Part shown: piece after piece, positions 1 to 7,121 of the stretch
Layout: each line of letters begins with the position of its first letter
How positions within the stretch are numbered: position 1 is the first letter of the stretch
From: Psychroflexus lacisalsi
Lineage (GTDB): Bacteria; Bacteroidota; Bacteroidia; Flavobacteriales; Flavobacteriaceae
Assembly (NCBI RefSeq): GCF_020164495.1
Contig: NZ_JAIQYZ010000001.1
Coordinates: 124,001 to 188,000 of the forward strand
Length of the DNA: 64,000 nt
Direction: 5' to 3'
Translations under genes and position numbers: made by a program
The notes under the pieces: generated by a model
Databases searched by the model: none
The model's input: only the letters and a program-made list of their open reading frames with translations
Told to the model about the DNA's origin: nothing

Positions 1-566
1 AAGTTGACCCCTTGTACTTTAATATAGGTTCCAATGGGGTCTTCATCAAAATCATATAATCCTTTTATGACGCCTTCCCCAATGACAGCTACTTTACGCT
101 TATCTTCAATATCGTTCTGGTTTAAGAAGCGTCCTCTCAAGACTTTCATTGGCTCTTGAAACTGTATGTCTGGATAATCACCGTACACATTGAAGGCTCC
201 GCTTTTAAGTCCTCTTACCACATTATTATCACCGCCAAAACCTCCCAATTGATTTCTAGGAGAAACGTATTTTAACCCTTTAACTTCTTTTTTAATTTCG
301 GCAACATCCTGTAATTCGAAATTGTAGCGTCGACCTTTAGGCAAACCATCATAGGATTTGGAAACGGTCTGGGACCACATAAACATGGAGTTGGAAGAAA
401 TTCCATCGAAGAGTTGCTTTACGCCATTTTCAAAACCATTTCCTGCAGCCAGAAGAATTACCAGAATAAAAATTCCCCAAAAAACACCAAAAGCCGTCAA
501 AATTGTTCTAAACAAGTTGGATGTCAACGACTCAATAACCTCATTCCATTTATCTCTGCTAAACAT
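1..566 (-). CDS. ABC transporter permease, MacB/FtsX type (partial, 3' end outside window)
   Basis: N-terminal 188 residues of a FtsX-like permease; the gene runs off the left edge. It begins MFSRDKWNEVIESL, followed by a transmembrane segment rich in ILVILL and then the start of a MacB-type periplasmic domain, the same layout as the permease encoded just upstream. The ATG lies one base beyond the stop of that upstream permease, so the two are translationally coupled and probably form a heterodimeric permease served by the ATPase at 1805-2506. Substrate is unknown; MacB-like exporters in this group move lipoproteins, peptides or macrolide-like compounds. The family is clear, the substrate is not. 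Confidence 0.85.
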   Translation of the reverse strand, partial: MFSRDKWNEVIESLTSNLFRTILTAFGVFWGIFILVILLAAGNGFENGVKQLFDGISSNSMFMWSQTVSKSYDGLPKGRRYNFELQDVAEIKKEVKGLKYVSPRNQLGGFGGDNNVVRGLKSGAFNVYGDYPDIQFQEPMKVLRGRFLNQNDIEDKRKVAVIGEGVIKGLYDFDEDPIGTYIKVQGVN

Positions 567-567
567 T

Positions 568-1812
568 TTATTCGTCTCTTAAAGCATCTATAGGCTTAAT
601 TTTGGCTCCTCTCCAAGCGGGGAAGAAACCAGCTATTGCGCCAGCTGCGATTAATAATACCAAAGTGGAAACAGCAATATTAAAGTTGACACTTGGGTTT
701 CTAATAAAATCCAATTCAATATAAGGCCCTACTACTTCTAGTAAGATTAGACCAAAAATTAGACCTAGCAATCCAGAAATGGCAGTTACGAAAATGGACT
801 CGTGTAATATCATAGCCACGATGGATAAGGGTTCTGCACCTAAGGCTTTTCTAATTCCTATCTCCTTGGTACGCTCTTTCACAATAATAAGCATGATATT
901 GCTTACCCCTATAATTCCTGCTAGTAAAGTGGCAATTCCTACCCCCCAAAAGAAGACTCTCATCGCACTTATAAGGAGATAAATTTCTTTTGTGTTTTCT
1001 ATATTGTTACTAATGTTGATGGCGCTTTCATCTAATGGAGCGATTTGTAATTTTTTCTTGAGCAATTGTTCAATTTTTGCAGCAAAAGCAGAGGACTCTT
1101 TTAAGGCCAAATCATAATTGTCCTCTTTTGGAAGTGTGAAACCCATAGACCTGATATCTGTTCCAGCTCCAAACACAATTTGTGCAGTAGACAAAGGGAC
1201 GTATACACGCCCTTCTTCTCTATCACCTCCAGGATCTGTATACACTCCAATGACCTTAAAGTTTAATCCTGAAATCTTGATTTGTTTGCCGATAGGCGAG
1301 CCGTTTTTAAATAAATCTTTCTTAACCCGGTTTCCTATGACGACATACTTTTCGCTAACTTTAAGATCATTAGCGTTGATAAACCGGCCTTCGATGATAT
1401 CTGCTTTTTCGAGAAATTGGTAATCTGGCATAACGCCTTCAACACGGTAACTACCCGATTCATTTTTATAGGTAATCAATCCTGCAAAAATTTGATACAT
1501 AGAAGAACTAAACTCGATTTCATTTGAAATTCCTTTGGTAATCAAGTCAAAATCATCATTTTTGAGTTGTATCCTTCTACCTTCATTAAATCCCTGATAT
1601 TCTATACTAGTTTCTCCAGGATAAATATTGATAATGTTCTCTGCATCGCCTTGGAATTGATTTTCAATTCCGTTTTGAAACCCAACGCTTACGCCCAATA
1701 AAATAACCAGTATAAAAATTCCTGAGCCTACAGAAAAACCGGTGAGGAAGGTCCTCAACTTGTTCTTTGAGATGGTCTCAAAAATCTCCTGCCAGCGTTC
1801 TAGACTAAACAT
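568..1812 (-). CDS. ABC transporter permease, MacB/FtsX type
   Basis: A 414-residue inner-membrane permease of the MacB/FtsX family. One transmembrane helix near residues 17-42 is followed by a large MacB-type periplasmic domain (about 45-260) and three C-terminal helices carrying the typical FtsX core, including the stretch VKERTKEIGIRKALGA near residues 311-326. The start overlaps the end of the ATPase gene by 8 bases and the stop is followed after one base by a second permease, so the three genes form one operon (ATPase-permease-permease). The MacA-like membrane-fusion partner is not in the window; it may lie to the left. The transported substrate cannot be read from the sequence. Confidence 0.92.
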   Translation of the reverse strand: MFSLERWQEIFETISKNKLRTFLTGFSVGSGIFILVILLGVSVGFQNGIENQFQGDAENIINIYPGETSIEYQGFNEGRRIQLKNDDFDLITKGISNEIEFSSSMYQIFAGLITYKNESGSYRVEGVMPDYQFLEKADIIEGRFINANDLKVSEKYVVIGNRVKKDLFKNGSPIGKQIKISGLNFKVIGVYTDPGGDREEGRVYVPLSTAQIVFGAGTDIRSMGFTLPKEDNYDLALKESSAFAAKIEQLLKKKLQIAPLDESAINISNNIENTKEIYLLISAMRVFFWGVGIATLLAGIIGVSNIMLIIVKERTKEIGIRKALGAEPLSIVAMILHESIFVTAISGLLGLIFGLILLEVVGPYIELDFIRNPSVNFNIAVSTLVLLIAAGAIAGFFPAWRGAKIKPIDALRDE

Positions 1813-2506
1813 TTTGTATAGCTCTTACTTGGTTTACAAATTTATCATCAATGATCACTCCGTCTTTTAGGTTTACGATACGTTTGGTCATATGTGCTAT
1901 ATCTTCTTCGTGAGTTACCACTAATATAGTTCTACCCTCGTCGTTGATTTGCTGAATCAAATCCATGATCTCATAAGAGGTAGTAGAGTCCAAAGCACCT
2001 GTTAGCTCATCGGCAAGAAGTACTTTTGGATCACTAGCCAAAGCTCTGGCGATAGCTACTCTTTGTTTTTGTCCACCAGAGAGTTCGTTTGGTTTGTGTG
2101 AAGCCCATTTTGCTAAGCCTACTTTTTCCAGATAAGCCATAGACCTTTCCATTCGCTCAGCTCTTTTCATACCCTGATAATAGAGAGGTAGAGCAACATT
2201 GTCAAGTGCAGACTTATAATTGATCAAATTGAAAGATTGGAAAATAAATCCTAAAAACTTATTTCTATATTGTGCAGCTAGCTTTTCATTAAGGTTTTTG
2301 ATAGGAACTCCATCTAAGGTATAAGAGCCTTCATCAGCTTCATCTAGCATACCAAGAATATTCAGAAGTGTAGACTTACCAGAGCCAGAAGACCCCATAA
2401 TTGCGACTAATTCGCCTTCTTTTACATTGAAATTTATTCCCTTTAAGACATGAAGAGAATTTTTTCCCATTTTGTAAGACTTGTGTAAATCTTTTATTTC
2501 TATCAT
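1805..2506 (-). CDS. ABC transporter ATP-binding protein, MacB/LolD type
   Basis: ATPase subunit of the MacB-like exporter. It contains a Walker A motif GSSGSGKST, the signature LSGGQKQR, a Walker B ending in LLADELTGALD and the H-loop VVTHEED, all in the order of the LolD/MacB subfamily. I take the ATG at 2506 as the start (MIEIKDLHKSYKMG), because homologues begin at this point; an ATG at 2527 would add seven residues unlike the family. The stop overlaps the first permease gene by 8 bases, which implies coupled translation. It acts on the cytoplasmic face of the inner membrane and drives the two downstream permeases. Confidence 0.93.
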   Translation of the reverse strand: MIEIKDLHKSYKMGKNSLHVLKGINFNVKEGELVAIMGSSGSGKSTLLNILGMLDEADEGSYTLDGVPIKNLNEKLAAQYRNKFLGFIFQSFNLINYKSALDNVALPLYYQGMKRAERMERSMAYLEKVGLAKWASHKPNELSGGQKQRVAIARALASDPKVLLADELTGALDSTTSYEIMDLIQQINDEGRTILVVTHEEDIAHMTKRIVNLKDGVIIDDKFVNQVRAIQNV

Positions 2507-2668
2507 CATAGTAGTATTGCTATACATAAGACCAATAGTTTTTGAAATTGTTACACTTCCATATGTTACAGTAAAGTTAAAATTTAAATAATTTTTATGA
2601 ATAACTAATTCAAATATTCTTTTATTTTTTTGATTCTAACTTACCTTTACTTCATAAAACACATACTC

Positions 2669-3028
2669 TTGGATACAATAACTTTAAATAACATTCGCGT
2701 TTACGCATATCATGGCTGTTTACCTGAAGAAACCAAAATTGGTAGCGATTACCGAGTCGATTTAAGCGTAGATGCTAATTTGGATCTTTCCGCAGAAACC
2801 GACGAGCTTGGAGATACTGTAGATTATGTTCATCTCAATAAGATTGTAAAAGAGGAAATGAGTCAACCCTCAAAACTTTTGGAACATGTGGCTAAACGAA
2901 TTTTGGACAGAATTTTTACTGAATTGGATCTGGTAAAAGTTTCAAAAGTCAAAGTAGCTAAACTTAACCCTCCATTAGGCGGAGATGTTGAAGATGTGAA
3001 CATCACTTTATCTAGAAAACGAGATTAA
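2669..3028 (+). CDS. folB: Dihydroneopterin aldolase
   Basis: FolB converts 7,8-dihydroneopterin to 6-hydroxymethyl-7,8-dihydropterin and glycolaldehyde in folate synthesis. The protein shows the family opening NNIRVYAYHGCLPEE and a C-terminal KLNPPLGGDVEDVNI with the conserved proline-glycine turn. There is no ATG near the conserved start. I choose TTG at 2669, giving 119 residues, the normal family length; another in-frame TTG at 2630 would add 13 hydrophobic residues not expected in FolB. It stands alone, divergent from the ABC operon and just upstream of tRNA-Cys. Function is confident; the exact start is not. Confidence 0.9.
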   Translation: MDTITLNNIRVYAYHGCLPEETKIGSDYRVDLSVDANLDLSAETDELGDTVDYVHLNKIVKEEMSQPSKLLEHVAKRILDRIFTELDLVKVSKVKVAKLNPPLGGDVEDVNITLSRKRD

Positions 3029-3090
3029 ATCTTATCTTCATAATGCTGCTTTGGATAGAAATAATTTTATAAATTTACACAACTTTAAAA

Positions 3091-3164
3091 GGTGTCGTGG
3101 CCGAGTGGCTAGGCAGTGGTCTGCAAAACCATCTACAGCGGTTCGAATCCGCTCGACACCTCCA
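3091..3164 (+). tRNA. tRNA-Cys (anticodon GCA)
   Basis: A full cloverleaf: acceptor arms ggtgtcg and cgacacc, an anticodon stem-loop with loop CTGCAAA (anticodon GCA at 3123-3125), and a T arm containing GTTCGAATC. The discriminator base is T, as is usual for tRNA-Cys, and the CCA end is encoded at 3162-3164. A rho-independent terminator follows within 20 bases, so this is probably a single-tRNA transcript. Confidence 0.97.
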
Positions 3165-3178
3165 AAGAATTCTATTTA

Positions 3179-3207
3179 AAACCTGACTATTTTAAGTCAG
3201 GTTTTTT
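3179..3207 (+). terminator. Rho-independent terminator after tRNA-Cys
   Basis: A perfect 9-bp stem (aacctgact / agtcaggtt, 3180-3188 and 3195-3203) with a 6-base loop, followed by a run of T. It sits 16 bases past the tRNA end. Confidence 0.88.
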
Positions 3208-3303
3208 ATTTGGTTAAAGAGATTTGTAGTACTGATAATTGGTATTTGTTCTCATTTGCAGAGGTTCACTATAGGCCTCGGAAGACTCGATATCTTAAGA
3301 TAG

Positions 3304-3744
3304 CTAGCTACTAAATTTGTTTTCAAAAAGGGCTATGCATTTATTCCTTTCCACACCGCTTTTTAAATCAATAGTGTACCAAGATTTTTCTACAACTTCT
3401 TTACAAGTGATACTTATTTGGTTACCGTATTTTGCAGCATCGGCGATAGTCGCACCAAACACAACCCGACCTATTCCTGCCCAAACAATGGCACTCATAC
3501 ACATAGGACAGGGTTCGACAGTTGAGTAAAGCGTGAGTTTTTTGGAATCGGCATAAGTCAATTGATTTAATTTTTGAATAACATTGATTTCAGCATGTGC
3601 TGTGGCGCCGTCAAGTTTAGTTGTATTATGAGCTACCATATAGTCATTCTCATTGTTCACCATCACAGCACCAAAAGGCGTTTTACCCTGTTTAGCCTGT
3701 TCTATTGCTATATTCATCCAATCTTTATCTTCCTTCGTAGCCAT
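3304..3744 (-). CDS. Nucleoside deaminase, guanine-deaminase-like
   Basis: A 146-residue zinc-dependent deaminase of the cytidine deaminase superfamily. The zinc site is intact: HAE in ATAHAEINVI and PCxxC in EPCPMCMSAIVW. The C-terminus (AAKYGNQISITCKEV, then a long tail ending ALFENKFSS) resembles the small GuaD-type guanine deaminases rather than TadA, and a separate TadA is encoded at 63244-63693. I use the ATG at 3744; an upstream in-frame TTG at 3750 adds only two residues. It is a monocistronic minus-strand gene. Guanine is the best guess for the substrate, but other purine or pteridine substrates are possible. Confidence 0.8.
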   Translation of the reverse strand: MATKEDKDWMNIAIEQAKQGKTPFGAVMVNNENDYMVAHNTTKLDGATAHAEINVIQKLNQLTYADSKKLTLYSTVEPCPMCMSAIVWAGIGRVVFGATIADAAKYGNQISITCKEVVEKSWYTIDLKSGVERNKCIALFENKFSS

Positions 3745-4043
3745 ATACAATTTAATTAATAATTTTCATGTCGTTCATAAATAGTAGTTCTAAAGATAGA
3801 ACTTAGTATATCGCATATGACCTTCTCACTCATATATTTCTTAAATGAATTGACATTCATTGCTTCTTAATGTTGGAGTTGAAACTTCAAAAGTTTAATT
3901 CTGATGGCAAGTAATGATTAAATACCTTTAAGTGTACTATTTATCAAAACCTTTAAAATAAATGTTTTAAAATACAATCCTGAGCCATGCAAGTCTTACT
4001 TTTATGACTTTATCTTTAATCGATCTCATTTATAATATTAAGA

Positions 4044-4580
4044 ATGCAGCTAGCTAAGTTTATTTTTCAATCGCTTTTAGGTTGGTCTATTGAAGGCCAA
4101 TTTGATAAAACAATTCTGAAAACAGTGGTAATGGTCCTTCCTCATACCAGTTGGCATGATTTCTACGTCGGTGTATTTACTAGAAAAATAACTAATGTGC
4201 GTATAAATTATGTTGGGAAGAAGGAGTTGTTTGACTCGCCTTTAGGTTGGTATTTTAAATGGATGGGTGGAGAACCTATTGAGCGAAAATCAAAACAAAA
4301 TAAAGTAGATCAAATTGTAAATTTATTCAATTCCAAAGAGGAGTTTCGCCTCGCGATAGCCCCGGAAGGAACAAGGAAAAAAGTAAAAGAGTGGAAAAGT
4401 GGGTTTTACTACATCGCTCATAAATCTAAAGTTCCAATTACCGCCGTTGCTTTTGATTATTCCACCAAAACCGTTAAGATTTTCGAGCCTTTTTATACTA
4501 CAGGCAATTATGAAAAAGACGTAAATTATTTGAAACAATTCTTTAAAGGGGTTGTGGGTAAAATCCCTAAGTATACCTGA
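4044..4580 (+). CDS. Small acyltransferase, PlsC-like
   Basis: A 178-residue lysophospholipid-acyltransferase-like protein. It has the catalytic HX4D motif as HTSWHD (about residues 32-37) and the substrate-binding motif PEGTR (about residues 109-113). It lacks a long N-terminal membrane anchor and is much shorter than the PlsC at 23495-24232. This type is common in Bacteroidota, usually annotated as glycerol acyltransferase or 1-acyl-sn-glycerol-3-phosphate acyltransferase. It probably acylates a glycerolipid or aminolipid at the inner membrane, but the acceptor is unknown. The roughly 300 bases upstream hold no other gene. Confidence 0.85.
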   Translation: MQLAKFIFQSLLGWSIEGQFDKTILKTVVMVLPHTSWHDFYVGVFTRKITNVRINYVGKKELFDSPLGWYFKWMGGEPIERKSKQNKVDQIVNLFNSKEEFRLAIAPEGTRKKVKEWKSGFYYIAHKSKVPITAVAFDYSTKTVKIFEPFYTTGNYEKDVNYLKQFFKGVVGKIPKYT

Positions 4581-4677
4581 GATTTGTTGGCAAGAAATAC
4601 GTATAACCTTAAAAAAGATAATTGCTTCTTTTCAATTTACTTAGAAAAGAGATCCCTTTTATTTATAGAAGATTCAA

Positions 4678-5373
4678 TTACTTTTTATCCTTAGATGATT
4701 GAGCTGAAGTTTCAAAATTATTCTCAATTTCCTCAATTTTTTCAGGAATGACACCCCTTAAGATTAGAATAATCCCAAATACGATGAGTAAAAAACTGAT
4801 TCCTTTTTTAAAAAGAGTAATTCGTTTGGGAGTGAGTTTTTTGTTTAGCTTTTTTGCCAGAAGAATTTTGAAGATATCTACTACTAAATAGGTGATAATG
4901 ATGGTAGTAAAGAAGACAATAAGCCTTGATCCATCCATTTCTAATGAAGGTCCAAAAATAATAAGTAATCCCAACCAAAACCCTAAAACACCGATGTTGA
5001 TAAAATTCAGCAGAAAACCTTTTATAACAATTCCAAAAACATCTTTGCGTTTCAGCTTTTGAACTTCAAAGTCAGCTTTTGTATAAGTAGCTCTTTTGGC
5101 TTTGATGTAAGCAATAACACCATAAATTGTAAGAATACTCCCTCCAAAAATGAAAAGAGCGGGATCATCTTTTATGCTTCTTAGTAATTGATTGGTACTA
5201 AAATAGGCTATAAATATGAATACAATATCTGCTAGAATAACACCCAGATCAAAAGCAAAGGCAGCTCTGAACCCCCTCATGGCAGCAGTTTCCAACAAAA
5301 CAAAAAAGGCAGGACCTACCATGAAAGCTAAAAAGAAACCCAGAGGAATTCCAGAAAGTATATCTTGTAACAT
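4678..5373 (-). CDS. LysE family transporter
   Basis: A 231-residue membrane protein with about six hydrophobic helices. Its start (GIPLGFFLAFMVGPAFFVLL) carries the family's G-P pattern, followed by FDLGVILADIVFIF in the second helix. LysE/RhtB proteins export amino acids or related small molecules across the inner membrane; the substrate cannot be assigned here. The charged C-terminal tail (EIENNFETSAQSSKDKK) is cytoplasmic or periplasmic and not conserved. A TAnnTTTG -7 element on the minus strand at 5396-5403 lies between recJ and this gene, so it has its own promoter although it follows recJ in the same direction. Confidence 0.88.
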   Translation of the reverse strand: MLQDILSGIPLGFFLAFMVGPAFFVLLETAAMRGFRAAFAFDLGVILADIVFIFIAYFSTNQLLRSIKDDPALFIFGGSILTIYGVIAYIKAKRATYTKADFEVQKLKRKDVFGIVIKGFLLNFINIGVLGFWLGLLIIFGPSLEMDGSRLIVFFTTIIITYLVVDIFKILLAKKLNKKLTPKRITLFKKGISFLLIVFGIILILRGVIPEKIEEIENNFETSAQSSKDKK

Positions 5374-5395
5374 TAAGAATTATTCAATTTTAAAT

Positions 5396-5403
5396 CAAAG
5401 TTA
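5396..5403 (-). promoter_or_regulatory. Bacteroidota-type -7 element before the LysE-type gene
   Basis: The minus strand reads TAACTTTG, matching TAnnTTTG, 23 bases upstream of the ATG. No clear TTG is seen at the expected -33 spacing. Confidence 0.5.
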
Positions 5404-5414
5404 AGGAATTGAAA

Positions 5415-7109
5415 TTAATATGACTTTCTGATGTCTTTCAGGTTCAATTGTAAGCTCGTATTGCCGTTCCACTCATTTTCTTCAATAGTAAATATAATAT
5501 CTACTTCTGCTTTTGAGTCCAACAATGATTTTTTCTCTCCAAGACCAAATCCTATTGCAGATATAATGACTCTATTCTGAACTAAATTAGCTTTTAGATG
5601 AAGTCCATCTTCTCCCAGAGCTTTTACAAAACCCGTTGAAGTCAAATGTTTTGAGATAAAAGTAGGTTTCATGTTATTTGGTCCAAAAGGTGCAAATTGC
5701 TTCAAAATTCTTATGAATTTGGATGTGATATTTTCAAAACTTATTTCAGAATCAAATTTAATTTCAGGAATAAGCAACTCTGGATCAATACTGGATTTAA
5801 CAACCTCTTCAAATTTTTGCTTAAAACTTTCAAAGTTTTTTTCTTCGATTGTTAAGCCTGCCGCATATTTATGCCCTCCAAACTGCTCAATGTATTCAGA
5901 TGAACTTTCCAAAGCGTTGTAAACATCAAAGCCTTTCACCGATCTGGCTGAAGCCGCTAGCTTTTCTCCGCTTTTAGTAAAGACCAAAGTTGGTCTATAG
6001 TAAGTTTCTGTAAGTCTGGAAGCTACGATGCCAATCACTCCTTTATGCCAATGAGACTGATACACGACTGTTGTATACCTATCTTCCTCTTTTTTTTCTT
6101 TTATAATTTCGAGAGCTTCCTCTGTAATCGACCTATCTGTATCTTTTCTGTCAGTATTATACAATTCGATGTCTTTTGCGAGCTCTTTAACTTTCTCGTA
6201 ATTGGTTTCACATAGAAGTTCAGTCGCCAGAAGACCATGCTTCATCCTTCCGGCAGCATTTATTCTAGGCCCTATCATAAACACGACATCAGTTATTGTA
6301 AGTTCCCTTTTTTTCACATTTTCTAAAATAGCTTTGAAGGCAGGCCGTTTCTTAGAGTTGATAAGCTTTAAGCCATAGTGGGCTAGTATTCTATTTTCAC
6401 CAGTGATAGGAACAATATCGGAACCTATTGCTGTTGCTACTAAATCTAAATACTTGTAAATTTCTTTTTGAGGCTTTTCAAGTTTAGTCTGCAAGGCTTG
6501 CATCAATTTGAAACCAACACCACAACCGCATAATTCATCAAATGGATATTTGCAGTCGTCTTGTTTTGGGTCCAAAACAGCAACGGCATCAGGTATTTGA
6601 TTACCTGGTCTGTGGTGGTCGCAAATGATAAAGTCTACACCTAGATCTTTGGCATATTTTACTTTATCAATTGCCTTTATTCCGCAGTCTAAGGCAATGA
6701 TCAAGTCTATCCCGTTTTCTTTGGCACAGTCAATACCTTTGTAAGAAACTCCGTAGCCTTCATCGTATCGATCTGGAATATAACTTAGTACGTTAACTCC
6801 TAGACTTTTCAAATATGAGGTGAGTAGGGCGACGCTGGTTGTCCCATCTACATCATAATCTCCAAAAACCATGATAGGTTTCTCTTCAACCATTTTTTTT
6901 AAAATAAAATCACAGGCTACAGTCATTCCTTTCATGAGAAAAGGGTCATGTAAGTTTTCTAAGCTTGGTCTGAAAAAACTTTTGGCATCGTCAAAAGTTT
7001 CAATACCTCTTTTTACCAGAAGCTCAGCAATTGGTCGGTCAACTCCAATGGATTCTTGGATGTGGCTAATTTTTGAAGGATCTCCATCCTCAATTAAAGT
7101 CCAGCGCAT
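5415..7109 (-). CDS. recJ: Single-stranded-DNA-specific exonuclease RecJ
   Basis: RecJ degrades single-stranded DNA 5' to 3' in recombination and mismatch repair. The 564-residue length is normal. Core DHH-phosphoesterase motifs are present: FGDYDVDGTTS (motif I), DCGIKA, the DHH motif in ICDHHRPG, and the DHHA1 region with SARSVKGFDVYNAL and the glycine-rich GGHKYAAG. The last part (about 450-564) is the OB-fold ending in QLNLKDIRKSY. The gene follows the addB-like gene by 12 bases in the same direction, so recJ and addB probably share a transcript, which suits a joint role in end processing. Confidence 0.97.
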   Translation of the reverse strand: MRWTLIEDGDPSKISHIQESIGVDRPIAELLVKRGIETFDDAKSFFRPSLENLHDPFLMKGMTVACDFILKKMVEEKPIMVFGDYDVDGTTSVALLTSYLKSLGVNVLSYIPDRYDEGYGVSYKGIDCAKENGIDLIIALDCGIKAIDKVKYAKDLGVDFIICDHHRPGNQIPDAVAVLDPKQDDCKYPFDELCGCGVGFKLMQALQTKLEKPQKEIYKYLDLVATAIGSDIVPITGENRILAHYGLKLINSKKRPAFKAILENVKKRELTITDVVFMIGPRINAAGRMKHGLLATELLCETNYEKVKELAKDIELYNTDRKDTDRSITEEALEIIKEKKEEDRYTTVVYQSHWHKGVIGIVASRLTETYYRPTLVFTKSGEKLAASARSVKGFDVYNALESSSEYIEQFGGHKYAAGLTIEEKNFESFKQKFEEVVKSSIDPELLIPEIKFDSEISFENITSKFIRILKQFAPFGPNNMKPTFISKHLTSTGFVKALGEDGLHLKANLVQNRVIISAIGFGLGEKKSLLDSKAEVDIIFTIEENEWNGNTSLQLNLKDIRKSY

Positions 7110-7121
7110 AAGCTATTTATT

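Noticed and set aside
3304-3744. A second tadA
   Set aside because: The C-terminal half fits guanine-deaminase-like proteins, and a better TadA is present at 63244-63693.
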